DNA of 64,000 nt from Aplectana chamaeleonis (Eukaryota; Nematoda; Chromadorea; Rhabditida; Cosmocercidae). A program made the position numbers and the translations under genes. Below the pieces are notes generated by a model. That model did no database searches and was not told the origin of the DNA. It was given only the letters and a program-made list of their open reading frames with translations. Each line of letters starts with the position of its first letter. Position 1 is the first letter of the stretch. This document shows, piece by piece, positions 11,115 through 23,066 of this stretch. Where the stretch lies: NCBI GenBank assembly GCA_029168955.1, contig JAPDOI010000136.1, positions 620,001 through 684,000 on the forward strand, written 5' to 3'.

Positions 11115-12396
11115 ACCTCTGTGGTGTTTCTAAAGATTTCCATTTATACCGATCATCAGTTGCAGCCGTCTATCATGGTGAAACATAATTGCTGATAACG
11201 ATGCTTGGACCAAAAAGACACGCTCGGTTCTGGCAAACTGCAAAATTCAGAGCTCATAAAGAATGCCCCACTTTTTGGTCGCTCAGGCAGCCAATAAACC
11301 CATGGCAGCATTGGCCTCTCGTCACTACCCACATTATCCAAAACCAGGTTGTTGTGCCCTCGAATGTGTGTCGTAGTCTCTACTCCCTACAAGTCTGTTA
11401 ATTCCACGCTGACTGTGTTTCTATGAGCAGAGAACGATAAGTGTAGTCGTTGTTCGACTTTTTTGTGTTTGCAGCCCCAAAGTGTTGGTAGTTTTTCATC
11501 GAATTTAGAAATGGACACGGACAGCAAAGCTACGAAAACCGCCGCATTGGGTAAGCAGAAATTTCCTCCACTGGAACTGAAACTGATGCTGGAAATGAAA
11601 ACGTTGCGTAAAACTGCAGACTGAACCAGATTTCCGATGAAAGTTTTCAATTCTGGAGTATGAAACTCTCACGAAGATGCTGAACTTGGCTTCTCCCGGG
11701 TTTGTAACCCTTGCCCGGAATCGGAGAATTTTTCGCACTCATAACCAAGCATTGCCTTCCTATTCAACAGCATGTTTCCGGCAGATTCAGAATAGAATCA
11801 AGACAAAGTCTCCTAGGGATACCTCCATGTCAAACTATGCCGCTTACACAAATCTGCCAATACGCAAGTTTTTTTTTCTTCAAAAAATGCCGTCTTTACG
11901 ATAAAATTACTCAGCAAATTGCCTAATGTGGAGCTTTTCTCATTGGTTCTCTAATCGTGAGACTAATAACTCTATGTAACAAATTTTCACTTTTTTTCTG
12001 TTCCTGGGTTGAAATCGTGTTTTCCTAACCCGTTAGGTCTAGAACAGACAGGAAATCGCTGTTATCTCAGGAAAACTTCGCTTTTGTGACCAGGACAATG
12101 GAATTTGGAAAATCGCGTGATTATGTAAGACAATTCTTGTTCCTGGCTTCCAAGTGTTATATTTCAGTTGCTTATGTCTACTGTATGTGGGAAATGACTT
12201 CTTTAAGCACAAACTTTGCTTACACGACGACAGCACGAGGAATACTCGTTTTTTGTTAACATAAAAAGATTTTTATTAAATTTCGGCACTATGATTAGGT
12301 GAAAACAAAAAATGCACAAGGAATAGACAAACACACTCGGAAACCACTCAACAAGGTTTAGAAATGTGTAGATTTTCTAGAATAACGATTGTACTG
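11115..12396. other. No gene or repeat recognised
   Basis: About 1.3 kb of unique-looking sequence. Short overlapping open frames occur on both strands, but none has a convincing domain, splice pattern or codon bias. Confidence 0.45.
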
Positions 12397-12730
12397 TCAA
12401 CCACTCTCTCGAAGTTGCACCCAAATGTAGTCCCCCCCCCTCATGGTTTCGTTATACTGTCCTTGGTAACGACGTTCAAAGTCCAATATATCTTGATGAA
12501 AGGACTCGCCTTGCTCGTTGAACTTGTCAAGATGCGAATCAATGGAATGGACTTTCAGAGTTATTCTGCATCCCATTTTCGCGTAATTCTTTATGACAGT
12601 GCACCAACTCCAAATAGCTTTCAGCTTTGTGATCACCTAGGAAGCCGTGCACAACTGCAACGAAACTGCTCCAAGCGGTTCTCTCCGTCCTGTTCAACAG
12701 CTTTGCGGAATCCTCACATTTTATGATCCT
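12397..12730 (-). pseudogene. Decayed fragment of a mobile-element-associated protein
   Basis: Minus-strand translation gives WSSFVAVVHGFLGDHKA, then after a frame change near 12595-12605 KMGCRITLKVHSIDSHLDKF, GESFHQDI and ERRYQGQYN. From general knowledge, this resembles a protein common in hydra, aphid and nematode repeats with the pattern 'GF.GNH.A ... MSLKIHFLHSHLD ... GERFHQDI ... ERRYQG'. I cannot assign the transposon class. The single frameshift and the stops mark it as dead. Confidence 0.6.
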
Positions 12731-13534
12731 CTTGATCTGTACAGTAGGGTACGTGGTGGAAATAGCACGCAATCTGTGGGGGCAAACCCAACTCTAGCCC
12801 ATGATTTGCGTTCAAACTGGATTTGAGCCCTATTGAGCCAACAAAACATGCAGTCTCAACCTACTTTCCTTTCAGTTCCCGCCCATCAATACTCGTCGAA
12901 ACCGATTGCTCGAATGCGGAGTTGGCTAGATTTTGATGGTTCCAATAGCGTAAACTTTCTAGTACAGGCCGTGGAACTCTATTGGCTTCGCTACCTCAGC
13001 CATTTCGTTGCTAGCTTCGCTATTTTAACCGAGCGTGTATGCTGTGGTGTAACTTGTCCACTTCCATCTCAATACAACAGTAGCCCGTTTTTTTTGTTGT
13101 TTCACGTTTTCGGTAATTTTGCCAGTTTCCGTCACTACCAGCTCCGAAGGTTCGATTTTTGGCATCATGTCGATATAATTTTTGAGCATGTATACTGCCA
13201 TCTAAGGAAAATGGAACAAAGCTTTTCCTAGAAGGAGTGGCAAGCCTTCGGTTCATTTTAGGAGAGGGAGCCTAACCAGAGGGTGTTTTCGAGATCAAAT
13301 GTTCTCTTAAAAAACTGTGTTTGAGGGTCGCCGCTGAGGTAAACACCTACGGAGAAACTATAGTTATCAAAATTCCCCTCAATGCATCCGTAAATGTATT
13401 CCAGAAGCGATCAAAAAGGAAAAGAGGCTAAAGCATCAGAGAATTCAGTTCGAATGTAGCTGCTACAAGTATCTCGAAGCAATTAATCACGGCAATAAAG
13501 CAATAATGCAACCTCAAACTCAACCAATTGAACT

Positions 13535-13759
13535 AAAGTTGGTCGGAATGAGACTGTCCGCCCACGCGGTCGGCGTGTGTGTCGAGCGGCCGTCGCGAAG
13601 GCATATCCTTCCCACGGCTGCAGACAGCAGACTGGACTATTATTGACTATCAGTCTAATATTCCTTCTAATCAAATTTGAAGTCCGAAAAATCCCTTTGT
13701 GGCGGCCGCTCGACACGCACACCGACCGCGTGGGCGGACAGCCTTATTCGGACGGACTT
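13535..13759. mobile_element. Foldback element Y, copy 1
   Basis: Arms of about 60 bp. CTGTCCGCCCACGCGGTCGG at 13555 is repeated inverted at 13718-13742, followed by GTGTCGAGCGGCCG in both arms. The centre is A/T-rich. A related longer copy is at 48514-48796. A D element starts 8 bp to the right. Confidence 0.75.
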
Positions 13760-13767
13760 TACATTAA

Positions 13768-14222
13768 AGGCATCGTACGCGCTGAAAACCACTAACCGTA
13801 TTTTGAGTTTGAATCATTGGTTGGGCCCCCTGAGAAGAACGTGGGTAGAGTTTGTAGGGTCACCAACGCATTATTGGGAAGGTATGGGTGATCGAAGGCC
13901 TCGAATTCCACCAAAAGAAGCCGGCCTTCTGACAGCCATGTGGCATAAAATTAAAAAGAAAGAAGGTTTTCAACAAGCTATATCGCGTAAATGATTGGAA
14001 GTTGATGTATCATTTGTTGATAAGCTACCTTCTTTTCTCATTAGAGGCCACATGGCTGTCGGAAGGCAGGCCTCTTTTGGTGGAGTTCGAGACATTCGAT
14101 CACCCATATCTTCCCAATAATGCGTTGGTGACCCTACAAACCCTACCCACGTTCTCAGGGGGCCCAACCAATGATTGAAACTAAGAAAAAACTGTGAGTG
14201 GTTTTAAGCGCGTACGACGCCT
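13768..14222. mobile_element. TTAA family D, copy 2
   Basis: TTAA precedes it and TTGA follows. It has the same long arms as 5420-5875, and its 455 bp nearly equal that copy's 456 bp. The starting bases AGGCATCGTACGCGCTGAAA are identical in both. Confidence 0.85.
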
Positions 14223-14226
14223 TTGA

Positions 14227-15995
14227 AATAAACTAAAATGAAGGAAGTGGTGATGCATAATATGCTTACACTGGATTCTTTCATGTATAAAACTGCATAC
14301 TTACAGGGGTTAAGAGTGGGCCCACCGTAAAGGCGAAAACGCCAACACGCTCCCAGAATTGGGCGAGATAGCGAAGCTAGTGTGGTCGTGTGGCTTCTAC
14401 AGTACCGCGCAACTTTTTTTTGCAAAAAAAGCGTTTCGCTCACAAAGCGCAGCATTGCCATAACTCACTTCGAAATTGACGAAATGTGTTTTTCGGGTAG
14501 TTTTTGTGTTCCTCTCAATGAGGCGAATGTAATGCCACGAGTGGGGAGCTATTTTTCCACGTGATCTCAGGCAGCGTTTATACGTTGCGATTACGCAAAC
14601 TCGATGTCCATCAACGGCACATGAATTGTTAGCCGCTCTCGCGCGCCTACACCCTCTCTCGCTCGCTTACGCTCAATTCGGGTGAGAAGCAGCCACTTTC
14701 ATTCCATTTGTTTCAGCACTCGAGCATTAAGGGCAAACCTGCCTCAAAGCCAATGCCCTCGTGTCTAATAGGCCTAGCGAGGTCCTCCCAAACCGTGGTG
14801 AATGAGCAGCAAACGAGTTGATTCAAATTTTCGATGAACTTCTGAAGTTGAATCTATTATTTTGTACCACCATTGTACGGGACTCGGACCACACCGAAGC
14901 AAGTTCTCAGAACTTTCGAAACATCTTACGAACACCTTATCCAACATGTTACGAAAGTCTCCGGTAACATCTTGCCTCAGCTGCGGAAAGTGCCGGCACT
15001 CGCGTAAGATCTACAATCCATGAGATTCCGGTATTGACAGATGGCAGAACCGTTGAGGCCGATGACAGCGAAACACTGAAGTGCAACGAGATTCTACCAT
15101 GTACTCAAGACTTGAACTCTATGTCGCTGTTAGGAATAGACTTCAAGACGTTATATGAAAGAAGGCCTGCACTTAAATGCGGATCGCAGCAGGTCACAAC
15201 TCTATAGCATCGAATTATTACGTGCGCTTCTGCGTTGTTATCAAGGGCTAGATATGGTACTGCGCAGCCTCAAGCCAACAAATAATTTTTTCGTCTTTTT
15301 TCTCAAAGTGTCCACACGATGCTTTCAGTGAGTCCTATTTTTAAATCCTGATAATCATGAAGTTTTCTATGTTGCATTCACGTGCGCAGAAATGCGTTTT
15401 CGTTTCTAGACAAAGTCATGTACCGTAACTTCCGCCGTGAAATAGAACGTTTCGTGAGGGTTGATTGGGAACCAAGAGCGAATTCGACGGCAAGTGATTG
15501 TATTTCGGCAGTGGTAATTGTTTTCCTGGATCTTCTGTTAAGTAATTGTATTCTAAGGCTATGAAAAGTTGGATAAGGAAGCATTGACAGGCCACATCAT
15601 AAGGATTCCGAAGAAATTTTCACACTTTTTAGAAAGGTTCGCTTTTCATCTAAAGAATGCTCAATAATTTTGAGCTTACAGAACCTTTCTTTCGAATGCT
15701 GTAACCTCTACACTCGAAGGTCACAAGTGCTTATGTGGACGTAATTTAATATTTGAATATAAATATAATCTGGTAAAATGCTTGTTGACGAAACATTGCT
15801 CCATCAAAGAGGAGCAGGAGTAATCTTGCCGAAAAATAGTGGTTTTCATAGTTTGGTGCGATCGCCATAATCCACTAGTACGGTTCCACCTTGTCAATAT
15901 TTACGATGATTTTTTTTGCAAGTTTTTCACATAAAACTTTGCTTTGTGAGGTTGTCAAAAGTTTGGCACCAACGGTGTGTCAGCGCATTTTTCCT
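14227..15995. other. No gene or repeat recognised
   Basis: About 1.8 kb. Only short frames, none with protein-like composition or splice support. No inverted arms longer than about 15 bp were noticed. Confidence 0.4.
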
Positions 15996-16704
15996 CGTTC
16001 ATCTACTCTACCCACACGTAGCTAGATGCCTCCGAGGGCGCGGCCTGAAACGCCGCCCCATTCCATGTAGCGGTAAGCTACGGGTTTTGGCTACGATAGC
16101 TCCGCATATTCTTGTGTCGAGGCTACAAGGGTGCAAATTCTGGGCGTATCCTACGTAAAAACGAATGCTAAATTCGAAACATTGATATCTCTGACGTTAA
16201 ACCCGTATATTCCCGCTATAATTTTGTAGCGAGAATCTACGGATTTAGCGACAGCCTGCGTTGAAATGCAATCTTAAACCCGCGTTGGCTACGCGGAACG
16301 CAGGCATGCGGTTCGAACAGTGTTGGCCCAGTCAACCCACGGATAACTTGACACTCTGTCGGTGGTCGTGGAAGGTGACCCCGTGTCGCTCTCTGGAAGA
16401 CCTTGCTAGGAGTAATTTTGGCAACTGGGATGCTGCAGGCCGTGGGGAAGAAACGGAGATGCGCTCGATCGCAGCGGGGATCCCCTTTCTAGTACGGACC
16501 AGGATTGGGTGGGTCGATCGATTGAGTGCTGCAACGAGAATAAACGTAGAATATGCGGGCGCTGTAGCTAAAATTTCACCAACTGAGGCTAAACTTTCCG
16601 TAAAATACGTAAATTCTCGGGTCAAAATCAGACTGGATGCCTCCGAAACCCGGGGCATCTCTGGTTTCCGTGTGAGGCATCTAGCTACGCGTTGGCGGAG
16701 TATG
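15996..16704. mobile_element. Element G, copy 1
   Basis: GTAGCTAGATGCCTC near 16018 and its inverse near 16675-16690 mark the ends. The right 440 bp matches 53982-54420: cccgcgttggctac, gaagaccttgc, tctagta and ggatgcctccgaa. Centrally, 16203-16252 is a 50-bp hairpin (TAAACCCGTATATTCCCGCT paired with its inverse). The large open frames here on both strands have no recognisable domain. Confidence 0.6.
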
Positions 16705-16719
16705 ATCTTTTGATGGAAC

Positions 16720-17037
16720 ACATCACACGCGCAAAAACCGGGTCTAATTTTTTCATGTTTTTGCGCAGGCGATTCCATGAGTTACAGGACAATTGTGAAA
16801 AGACCCCACGAAATCCTCAACTTTCTGAAAAAAGCTCGTTTTAAAACGTATCGCATCACTCCTCTCCGCATCACTCATTAACTTCCCACCCGCTCCGCCA
16901 ATTTCGGTGTGTCAGGTGCAAAACGTCAGAAGTTTCTGCGCAAAAATCGGAAGTATTTTTCCCCTTGAAACTTAATAAGCGGGTGAATTTCTCTAACCTT
17001 TCTTTCACCGGAGCTTATTTTGAAAAATGATAATTAA
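16720..17037. mobile_element. TTAA family F, partial copy 2
   Basis: CGCGCAAAAACCGGGTCTAA and AATTTCGGTGTGTCAGGTGC correspond to the interior of 10563-11112. The right end is cut by, or runs into, the B element that follows. Confidence 0.55.
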
Positions 17038-17041
17038 TTAA

Positions 17042-17483
17042 AGGCAGTGTTCACGATAAATTTCACTTGCGATATCTCCACGATTTACGGAAGGTCTGGT
17101 TCCCTATATAGCAAGGCATGCTTAAAAAGGACACGAAAGACGCGTTTTTTGAGCGAAAATAGGCCCTCTCTTGTTTACGTTGTTTTTTGAGCGTGGAGGA
17201 ATTCACCGCTAGAAGGATGATACCTATCAGTGCTATGAAGCGATCAGCTCATTTATCAGCACTTCCTTGACTTAATCATTCCTGTAATCTGAGTCTTCAT
17301 TTGTTCAGTCCGAGGGGGCGGATCTGGGGCACCAGGCGTGTCTGGGGCACTAAAACGCTTGTTTGCAGCCGTTATTTTGCCGCTCCTGGCTCGTTTTCCT
17401 TTCGACACTGGGAGCCTAGGATCCTTCTCGCCTATCATTTCACTGTGGAAAATCAACGAGGATGAGCATTGTAAACGCTGCCT
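17042..17483. mobile_element. TTAA family B, copy at 17 kb
   Basis: TTAA (17038-17041), AGGCAGTGTTCACGATAAAT ... GAGCATTGTAAACGCTGCCT, TTAA (17484-17487). It is collinear with 8988-9421 and is the cleanest B copy in the window. Confidence 0.85.
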
Positions 17484-17487
17484 TTAA

Positions 17488-18189
17488 GATACTTTTTAAT
17501 GATAATTTTTTTGTCAATTATGGACCATTTTTTACAGGCAAACAATGGAAAGTTCGCTTATAAATAGTTGGTGCACGACTTTCTCAACTTCCCAATATTT
17601 CTGAATTCACAGGTACACAACGAGAAAAGGCCGGAAATGGCTGGTTACGATAATAGGGATCGAAAAAGACCACGCCATGATTCTGTCCAATGAAGGGTCC
17701 CAACTTCTTAGGGAACGTGTGACCCCAGTTCGACTTTGTAAATTATGAGGGGTCCAATCCAAGGAAAAACAGGCGTAAGACGGTGCCCCTAACCATCCCA
17801 TTATCGGATACAGTTCTAGCTAAAACGAATGATTTCAGGGAACTAGATCACCGGTCCCGACCTTGAAACTCCACAGAACAAAATCGTGATCTTTAACACT
17901 AATGTTACATTGAAATTTGCTGACTATAATACGTGGAACTATAATAGTTGCGCGAACACTGCCTCTAATGTTCTTTTTTTACCCGACTCTGACCATGCAA
18001 ATTCATTGACTGAAATTCACAAGTTGTGTTCTGAGCCTTTGAGCGATGCGATTAAGAGGACAAGAGGAACTTCTTCGGATTAAGCGACCCACTCAATATT
18101 ATTCTTTTTGTTTTGTGATCTTTCATATATGTTGTTTGCAAGAATTTCACATGTTACTCCATGCTGTACATGAATAGAAGCAAAACATG
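17488..18189. other. No certain feature
   Basis: A short plus-strand frame ending at 18083 (ANSLTEIHKLCSEPLSDAIK) looks protein-like but has no start or splice support. AACACTGCCTCTAA at 17955-17968 resembles the end of a TTAA element. Confidence 0.35.
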
Positions 18190-18460
18190 ACAAAATGAGC
18201 CTGTAGCTGCATTGGGGAATCTTATCTATCAGAGTAGATCGTCTAATCCGGAAAAGTACCGCACGAGAAGTTATATGTTAGATGCCGAAGAAACTGTGAC
18301 AAATCAGTTTAAACATTGCAGTACATTACTTCAGCAAGCGCTAAGAACATTCTTACGCAAATTGATCAACATGGAACACATAAAAGAGAGACATCGCCAG
18401 TATCAGGACAAGAAGAACATAACTTCACCAGCAGTCATGTGGGGAAACAGTGGTGAGGAC

Positions 18461-19611
18461 CAGGGCTGTGCGGAATTCTTTTTTAAAATTTTCGGAAACG
18501 GAAACGGAAGAAAAATGGCCAAAAAACGCCAGAAACGGAAATCCGGAAACGGAAACGGAAGGGACCAAAAAATGCTGGGTTGCCTCATTGTCACGCTGTT
18601 GCTCATTGCCCGGAACTCTCATTCAATAACCAGTGATTTCAGTCAATAAACTAATACCAACTCAAAATAAAGTCACTACGAGGCATTCAACGATTTCGAA
18701 GTGTCGCTTCTAAATATCTGAAAAGACAACCTCTAAAAATACTCATTATATGTAGCCGCCCTTCGAAATAGTGTAAAGCAGGGGTGTGCGGTATTTGCCG
18801 TTTGCCGATTGCAATTTGCTGACCTCTTGGGGGTTTGCCGTCGCCGTTTGCCGGAATTTATTTTTCGTTGCCGCACACTGGTGTACAGCCTGTCCCGCAG
18901 AAAGCAAGCAGTCCAAGCGAAACCTGGTGTCCTTCAAGGCTAATCAGAAGTCAATTTTCAGATAATGAGCGACTACTTTTCTTCTTTCGAATCATATTTG
19001 CCTATTGGAGTGTTTATCAAACGATTGGATTCGAAAAATGAAGAAAAACTCCTTGGCGAGATGAGAAACTTCTCTTATGATCTTCCACAAACGAGCCTCG
19101 CCGCTGCCCGTGTTCACCTCCACCTGTCTCCACCGCGACACCTTTATAGAATACGGGCTGCTCGTTCAAAAAAAACTATTTCGATTTTTGTTGCTTCCGT
19201 GGGGTTAAAAAAGCGAAGAGGTGGAATCAGGAAGAAAATCTTCACGAAATCATTGAATCTCAGAGAAAAAAGCTACATCTTTTTCAGAATAATTCTCAAA
19301 AGGCGTTCAGATTCCTGCCACGCCCATTTCGTGTCATCATTTTATAGAGTTCCAATCGCAGACCCCAGACTTCGTGAATGATATCAGCCGAGCTCAGATA
19401 TCCACTTGAACACAAGAGGTCAGATGCAGATTTCAGCGCCGCATGAACCCTTCAAAAATCCTTGCCTAGACCCACTATCATATATCGTGTTTCACTGATT
19501 TATTCCGTTTCCGGACCCAAAAACTCGGAAACGGAAGCGGAACGGAACAGCCCAAAAAACACCGGAAATACGGAAACGGAATCGGAAACGGAACTGTTCC
19601 GCACAGCCCTG
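18461..19611. mobile_element. Non-autonomous hAT element, 1151 bp, CGGAAA-word family
   Basis: Starts CAGGGCTGTGCGGAA and ends TTCCGCACAGCCCTG. The 8-bp target duplication GTGAGGAC is perfect at 18453-18460 and 19612-19619. Both flanks inside the TIRs carry repeats of CGGAAA(C) in the same (not inverted) orientation, each interrupted by a GCC(C)AAAAAAC(G/A)CC spacer. No transposase; a small hAT is nested at 18779-18880. Confidence 0.9.
18779..18880. mobile_element. Miniature hAT, 102 bp, TTTGCCG-word family
   Basis: Starts CAGGGGTGTGCGG and ends CCGCACACTG. Flanking octamers GTGTAAAG and GTGTACAG differ at one base, consistent with an aged 8-bp duplication. The interior is almost wholly TTTGCCG-type words in one orientation. 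Nested within the 1151-bp hAT. Confidence 0.75.
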
Positions 19612-19672
19612 GTGAGGACGTTCGCGTGAAATCGATTGCAGCGAGCGGGCGAAAATTCGAATTATTGGCCTA

Positions 19673-20469
19673 GCGATTCTGTAATATGTATGTTCGATGC
19701 TTGACGGAAGCATGTTCGCTTGCGTCCGTATTGCACTGGCTGTTGCAATCCGAGAAAACCTGGGACCGAAGCATGTTCGTAAGTTGCGCGGGTCGATTTA
19801 ACATGCTGGAAACATGTTTAGCGTCTTTTCTGCTGTTCGTAAGATGTCCTAAAAGTTCTGAGTTATGGCGATGCGGCGCCTCCCTATAGTGAATGCCTGC
19901 TGCGTTTACCTTTGCCTGATTGATTGCCTTCTCACTAGAAGTTACATAATCAATACTTCAGCAGGGTTATATAGCAGGTGGCCCGACGGAATACCAGCAA
20001 ACTCTCTAGTAATATTGAGGAAAATTCAAAACCAACCATTCGACGGATCCTTCTTTGAAGCTTCCGTTCCCAATACTGTCAAACAGCTCAACCCAATGAG
20101 GAGTTGCCACATCCTGAAATCTCACGAAACGTTGATATGTGGAAACAAGGCCAACAGTTTGATGAAGATATGGAGAAAAATTCGTTTTCGAAAAGGAGAG
20201 ATTATGTGTCACTATTGGCTAGAAATTGAGAATAATTCGACTATCAAATAGAACCGAGATATGCTGGTTGCAACACTCGTTCATTGCTGAATTATGAGCG
20301 CGTTAACACGGAAAATCGAGGGCAAACCAAGTAGTGGATGGTGTCCGTCAAGTTTTGCGCGACCTTGACATGAAACGCACAACCCCTCCCTACTCGAGAC
20401 AACTGAGACGAGTCCAGAGCAATATGTAATTCTTCCACATATTGATAATAAACATGAGAATTATAAAGA
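19673..20469. other. No gene or repeat recognised
   Basis: About 800 bp. A 128-codon plus-strand frame (to 20251) has no recognisable domain and no splice support. Confidence 0.4.
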
Positions 20470-20472
20470 GCT

Positions 20473-20511
<39 letters not shown>
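20470..20511. repeat. (TTTA)n microsatellite
   Basis: About ten uninterrupted copies of a TTTA unit. Confidence 0.95.
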
Positions 20512-20944
20512 TATTATATGTCATGCGTTACGTGCAACGAAACATGTAGAAACAGAACACAAAAAAGTCCGTGCAGGAGAAAACTTACAATACCGTTAGC
20601 AAATAGAACTCTCGAGGAGATTGACCAAGATGACAAATACAAGTGATTTATAGATGATTTGGATCATCCGAATTGAAGATGGCATGTTTTCTTCAGTTTT
20701 GAGTGAAGCTAGATTTATGTTAGTTTAGAAGGGGCACCGTTTCAATCAAAAATTGAGGTGAAAGCATAGGGCGCACATAGGTTTAGACGTAGTGTTAGCC
20801 ATGTAAAAACACTACACTGAGCACACTGTAAGTTTCTTACGAAGAAATTAAGAGGTTACGACATTGCGAAAAAAACGAAAGAAGTCAAAGTGTATCAGGT
20901 GGACTCAACAGACACAACTGTATACATCTTAAGAATAATATGTA

Positions 20945-21190
20945 ACACTAAGGCGATTCTCGGCCCCGAGCTGCGTCGAACAGAAATCGGAGCCTCCTGA
21001 CAGTTCTGCTCGTCCTCCCAATCTCCGGGCCACTGCTGTTGCTGTACGGCCGAACCGGAGCAGCCCGGACAGCGACAGCAGTGGCTCGGAAAGCAACAAC
21101 AGTGGTCCGGACAGCAACAGAAGCCGACTTGCAGATTGGGACACGAGCCGAACTGTCAGGCGGTTCGGGGCCTAGAATCGCCTGAGCATG
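20945..21190. mobile_element. G+C-rich foldback CC
   Basis: AAGGCGATTCTCGGCCCCGA on the left pairs with CGGGGCCTAGAATCGCCT on the right (about 21163-21184). The centre has short GGACAGC/CAACAGTGG repeats. The open minus-strand frames in this block are consequences of its composition. Confidence 0.65.
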
Positions 21191-21933
21191 AGTAGGCAGG
21201 GGACTGCTGACACTAGCTGTGACTCCAACCACTGATATCATTAATTCCACGGTGGCTGCCTTTAAAGAATGAAGTGCTATCAACTGTCAAACTTAGGTGG
21301 TATTTTGCTCAAGTCCTCATGTGAAAATTATGTGAAAGTAGCAAATCGATAAAAAAATTTATGCGTTTTCCAATAAACGCTCAGCTCATAAGTGCTCTGC
21401 AACTTCATTACAAATGGACTTTGGAGTGCCTTCCACATTGCAATAGTATTTACATTTCTCCTGGGGAGTCGAAGGCTGTGTTCACAATAATTTGCAGTGC
21501 TGAGATTATTTCCTTCAACGATCAGTTAGTCCCGGGTAAGAGCTGTGATTACGGGGAAATTGTAATATGTAGTAAGGAACGTTGCGGGAGTGAATGGAAT
21601 CGTGGACTCTCACTACGCCCCTTCACTCTCAGAAGAACTGTCCAATGTAACGGTTAAATAGTGTACCCACCTGTTCTTTCATTGTTTTCCTTGTTTTGAA
21701 CTTAACTAACGTTATTTTTCGTAATAAGTTTTTCACAATTCGATTCCACCCCATTATTAATCAGTCGCAACCACCCTGCGCTAGGCAATTATTCGCCTCT
21801 CACCCGCAACCTTACAGCTGTACCGCTAGATCTATCACATTCTGCGTTAGCAGTTCGGAAAACAGAAATAGGTTTAATGATCGCTGAGCAAAAAGAACAA
21901 CATGAATTGAGTAATGAGTTCATTAGTTCATAC
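21191..21933. other. No gene recognised
   Basis: CCACGGTGGCTGCCTTTAAAG near 21250-21268 contains a TGCCTTTAA end like the TTAA elements, but no partner end was found. Otherwise featureless. Confidence 0.4.
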
Positions 21934-22751
21934 CAGGGCTGTGCGTTTGTATTTTCGTAAATCGTAAATCGTAATTTTCCAAATTCCTCGTAATTCGTCA
22001 TTCGTAACTGATATGTAATTAGTAGTAAGCCTACACATAACCCAAACCTCATTTGATGTGTAAACACCTAAGCGTTCCAGATGAGGTGTTTCCATATCGG
22101 AGAAGGTTTGAGATTGTGTTTCAAAATAACACTGTTTTGAGCAGTACATGGAAAAAAAATCAGTATACATACGCGGGATATAAACGACTTCAATAGACAA
22201 AGTTGAAACGCCAAGCTTAATCAAATACAAAACCTGTGCTAAGTTTTTCAGAACTTTAAAATACGAAAACATAGCGAATCACCGCTTCACCAAGCACTGC
22301 TCAATAATGGGAGCCAAGGAGAACAACAGCGTGATAAAAGAAAATAGCGTTTCGATAGTTTTAGACTCAATCTTGCAAGGGAAGGATAATTGGGCAAGGA
22401 GGCCATACCAAAGGGTTACACATGCCGCTGCAAAACCACTTTTTGACGCAGAAATCAAGTCTGCCCTCCACATTTGTGAAGCGTCACTCTGAACGGAGTT
22501 ATATGCGTCCCTCCCCATAAACATAAGTCTGTTGGGGTGAAAACAACGGTTCGAGAGATGAAGGTTTTTCAGAATTCAGAATTCTAAAAAGGTTAAGGTT
22601 CTCTATAAATCTGTGATTTCGAAAATGAACTATTTAAATTTTTTTTTGCTTTTAGAATTTGACTGAATTCTCAATTTTAAAAACATTTAATAATCTTTTT
22701 GAAAAGTTGAAACTGTGCTGCCATACTTTTTTGTAAAATTGTTTCGAGCTG

Positions 22752-22855
22752 ATACTGTTGATGTTGACTGCAGCTTTGCACGAGGTGGTATCAGACTTTA
22801 TTCGACTGACGTTTCGACGGTTTCGCCTTTTTCATATTCTGAAAGAGCCAAATTG
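22752..22855. repeat. Left arm of an inverted pair with 28924-29033
   Basis: GACTGCAGCTTTGCACGAGG and GACGTTTCGACGGTTTCGCC here recur inverted at 28924-29033. About 100 bp are shared. It may be the terminus of a dispersed repeat; the class is not known. Confidence 0.7.
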
Positions 22856-22856
22856 T

Positions 22857-22877
22857 GGTGAGCGCGAAGCGCTCACC
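22857..22877. other. Perfect 9-bp hairpin with GAA loop
   Basis: GGTGAGCGC, loop GAA, GCGCTCACC. It directly follows the left inverted-repeat arm. It could be an element terminus. Confidence 0.7.
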
Positions 22878-23066
22878 AGGATTTGGCTTTGATCTCTTCC
22901 CGCGCGGATGCCCTACAATGAGATCACCTATTCATACCGTCAACAGAGGTATGAGCTGTACACTATTCGACGCGCTGCAAGAAATTACATATGTGTGCAA
23001 CTTTTCATCCCAACTGGTCCCCGCTTTCTAAAGTTATGACCTCTCAAAGTACGCAAAAACGTTCTC

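Larger units (their letters stand above)
18190..19672 (+). pseudogene. ORF split by a hAT insertion, product unknown
   Basis: An open frame runs from 18190 to 18460 (SYMLDAEETVTNQFKHCSTL, TFLRKLINMEHIKERHRQYQ) and ends at the hAT element's first target duplication in frame GNSGED. Leaving out the element and one duplication, the frame continues from 19620 as VRVKSIAASGRKFELLA and stops at TAG. No start codon or acceptor was identified and no domain is recognised. It could be a gene exon or part of an older repeat. Confidence 0.4.

Noticed and set aside
11156..11341. Minus-strand frame with GVYWLPERPKSGAF-like peptide
   Set aside because: No homologous pattern, start or splice support; treated as chance.
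16261..16778. 150- and 148-codon frames on opposite strands
   Set aside because: They overlap within element G, which has a diverged copy at 53982-54420 that does not keep the frames.
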